Below are positions 5,233 through 6,528 of a DNA stretch of 6,528 bases, in pieces. The notes beneath the pieces are model-generated. The model was given only the letters and a program-made list of their open reading frames with translations. It was not told the DNA's origin and searched no databases. The position numbers were made by a program, and so were the translations under genes. The DNA comes from Elusimicrobiota bacterium (GTDB taxonomy: Bacteria; Elusimicrobiota; Elusimicrobia; Elusimicrobiales; UBA9959). Each line of letters starts with the position of its first letter. Position 1 is the stretch's first letter. Where the stretch lies: contig DAOWGR010000154.1 in assembly GCA_030637365.1 (NCBI GenBank), positions 1 to 6,528 on the forward strand, given 5' to 3'.

Positions 5233-6471
5233 ATGGACTATAAATTTCGCATGAAATACTTAAAACAAATAATAGACAGATATCATAAATTGGATAAATC
5301 CGGCAAAAACAAGATATTGGATGAAGCCGTTAAAATATGCGGTTATAAGCGAAAATATCTCATATCCTTGCTCAATAAAAGTTTCACTCAAGAAAAAGCC
5401 TTAGGTATTATAAAAGGCAGAGGCCGAAAAAAGATTTATGATAGTGATGTGGAAAGATTGGTAAAAAATATCTGGATAAAAGCAAAGTATCCATGGTCTG
5501 TTCGTTTGAAAGAGATAATAAAAGACTGGATGTATTGGTCAAAACAAGAATACGAGATAAATCCGCGATTTGAGAAACTGCTTCTTAACATAAGCTCTTC
5601 AACCCTTGATAGGATGTTAAAGCGACACAAACATTTACTTAAAAACCGCATTTATGGCAAAACCAAGCCGGGAAGTTTATTAAAGCGCGAGATTCCAGTT
5701 ATGACTGAATTTCATGATATAGATGAGCCGGGGCATTTGGAAATAGATTTGGTGTCGCATTCGGGCCCCAATGCTTCGGGGCAGTTCATTTACACATTAA
5801 ACACAGTTGATATTTATTCCGGTTGGGATGAAGCAATGGCTGTTATGGGTAAAGGCGAGGAAGGTGTAAAAAGAGCATTGATCGAAATTATTAAAGCATT
5901 GCCGTTTAGCGTTAAATCCATAGATTCAGACAATGGAGGAGAATTTATAAATTGGCAACTTTATAACTATTGTAAAAACAGGGATATAACATTTACCAGA
6001 AGCAGACCCTATAAAAAAGACGACAATGCGCATATAGAACAAAAGAATTGGACCCATGCGAGGAAACAACTGGGCTGGAATAGATACGACAGTGAGAAAT
6101 CACTAAATCTTATCAACAGCTTGTATCGCAAAGAAGAGAGATTATTTATGAATTTGTTTCAACCTTCTGTAAAACTTATAAAAAGAGAGCGAGTGGGGTC
6201 AAAAACAAAAAAGATATATGACAAACCAAAAACCCCGTTTGAAAGACTAAAAGAAAAATATCCTAACGATAGAAAAATAAAAAAGCTTGAGAAAATGAGA
6301 GCCAGTTTAAATCCATTTAAGTTATCGGAAGTGGTAGATAATAAGCTGGATTTAATTTGGGAAACGGCGAATAGAAAAATGAAATCAGATATTTCCGTTA
6401 AGAATTTAAAACAAGAAGACATTATGAAAGAAGTGGAAAAATTGCTAAAAAAGGAGGCAGTTCATGGTTAG
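5233..6471 (+). CDS. DDE transposase, integrase (rve) superfamily
   Basis: This is the transposase of the IS, a DNA strand-transfer enzyme with an RNase H-like catalytic core. The 412-residue product is intact. The N-terminus (about 15-60) looks like a helix-turn-helix DNA-binding segment (KNKILDEAVKICGYKRKYLI), followed by a basic linker with KGRGRKK (61-67). The catalytic triad is readable: Asp172 in GHLEIDLVSHSG, Asp233 in SIDSDNGGEF, and Glu269 in DDNAHIEQKNW. There are 35 residues between the last two, the classic DDX35E arrangement. FTRSRPYKKDDN (254-265) is typical of integrase-like transposases. The C-terminal third is Lys/Glu-rich and includes KTPFERLKEKYP (333-344). The ATG has GGAGG with 7 nt spacing (5220-5225). 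Upstream lie only the terminal repeats, with no convincing promoter. It is a single ORF with no sign of programmed frameshifting. Confidence 0.93.
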   Translation: MDYKFRMKYLKQIIDRYHKLDKSGKNKILDEAVKICGYKRKYLISLLNKSFTQEKALGIIKGRGRKKIYDSDVERLVKNIWIKAKYPWSVRLKEIIKDWMYWSKQEYEINPRFEKLLLNISSSTLDRMLKRHKHLLKNRIYGKTKPGSLLKREIPVMTEFHDIDEPGHLEIDLVSHSGPNASGQFIYTLNTVDIYSGWDEAMAVMGKGEEGVKRALIEIIKALPFSVKSIDSDNGGEFINWQLYNYCKNRDITFTRSRPYKKDDNAHIEQKNWTHARKQLGWNRYDSEKSLNLINSLYRKEERLFMNLFQPSVKLIKRERVGSKTKKIYDKPKTPFERLKEKYPNDRKIKKLEKMRASLNPFKLSEVVDNKLDLIWETANRKMKSDISVKNLKQEDIMKEVEKLLKKEAVHG

Positions 6472-6525
6472 ATTTAATTTGACAAGATGATACACACCAT
6501 AGTTAGATCTATTTATGATTTGACA
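6467..6525 (-). repeat. Right terminal region of the IS: two repeats 35 bp apart, inverted relative to the left end
   Basis: On the minus strand the outer copy (6525 to 6502, 24 nt) starts TGTCAAATCATAAATAG and ends ATCTAAC. The inner copy (6484 to 6467) is TGTCAAATTAAATCTAAC. The shared ends TGTCAAAT and TCTAAC are again offset by 35 bp, as on the left. Compared with the left inner copy, the outer copy matches at about 21 of 24 positions, allowing one gap. The inner copy overlaps the transposase stop codon (TAG, 6469-6471). Confidence 0.75.
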
Positions 6526-6528
6526 GGA

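Larger units (their letters stand above)
5121..6525 (+). mobile_element. Insertion sequence with paired terminal repeats and one DDE transposase
   Basis: About 1.4 kb bounded by inverted, internally duplicated terminal repeats and containing one full-length transposase gene. The left end has repeat copies at about 5121-5146 and 5160-5181; the right end has matching copies in the opposite orientation at 6467-6484 and 6502-6525. The boundaries are approximate by several bases: the left outer copy is diverged, and only three bases (GGA) follow the right outer copy, so no target-site duplication can be recognised. The element lies upstream of, and divergent to, the rpsB operon. I do not assign it to a named IS family with confidence; its integrase-type transposase resembles unclassified or IS481-like groups in general style. 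With its ORF and both ends present it could be active. Confidence 0.8.

Noticed and set aside
1..6528. CRISPR arrays, tRNA or rRNA genes, phage or defence modules
   Set aside because: No regularly spaced repeats beyond the IS ends, no cloverleaf-like sequence, and no proteins of those types. The dense operon leaves little unexplained space.

Overview
The window is a piece of a bacterial chromosome. It has two parts: a leftward (minus-strand) housekeeping operon covering about the first 5.1 kb, and a rightward insertion sequence (IS) covering about the last 1.4 kb. Read in the direction of transcription the operon is rpsB - tsf - pyrH - gmhA-like - frr - uppS - cdsA. The cdsA gene runs off the left edge. 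All seven products are recognisable from family motifs, and none shows a frameshift or premature stop.

The rpsB-tsf-pyrH-frr-uppS-cdsA order is a widely conserved bacterial block. It makes ribosomal protein S2, elongation factor Ts, UMP kinase and ribosome recycling factor, then moves to envelope lipid synthesis (undecaprenyl diphosphate synthase and CDP-diacylglycerol synthase). The unusual member is a sedoheptulose-7-phosphate isomerase (GmhA) gene between pyrH and frr. It has about 100 bp of non-coding DNA on each side, while several neighbouring genes are tightly packed. GmhA makes the first precursor of ADP-heptose, so the organism probably builds a heptose-containing surface glycan such as LPS, which suggests a diderm (Gram-negative type) cell. 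The sequence is moderately AT-rich and S2 has a long acidic tail. I cannot name the phylum; an uncultured diderm lineage is a guess from overall feel only.

A plausible sigma-70-type promoter with an extended -10 lies at about 5087-5116, directly upstream of rpsB. Its -35 box is only a few bases from the left end of the IS. The IS (about 5121-6525) carries one intact 412-codon DDE transposase of the integrase (rve) superfamily, transcribed divergently from the operon. Each end carries two copies of a related AT-rich motif spaced 35 bp apart, in opposite orientation at the two ends, which looks like paired transposase-binding sites. The window stops three bases after the right-hand terminal repeat, so the far flank and any target-site duplication cannot be seen.

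I found no tRNA, rRNA, CRISPR array, phage genes or convincing intrinsic terminator. There is no gene-free stretch longer than 300 bp. I do not see a clearly new biological system. The items most worth a second look are the paired-repeat architecture of the IS, its position against an essential operon's promoter, and the gmhA gene bracketed by repeat-bearing DNA.
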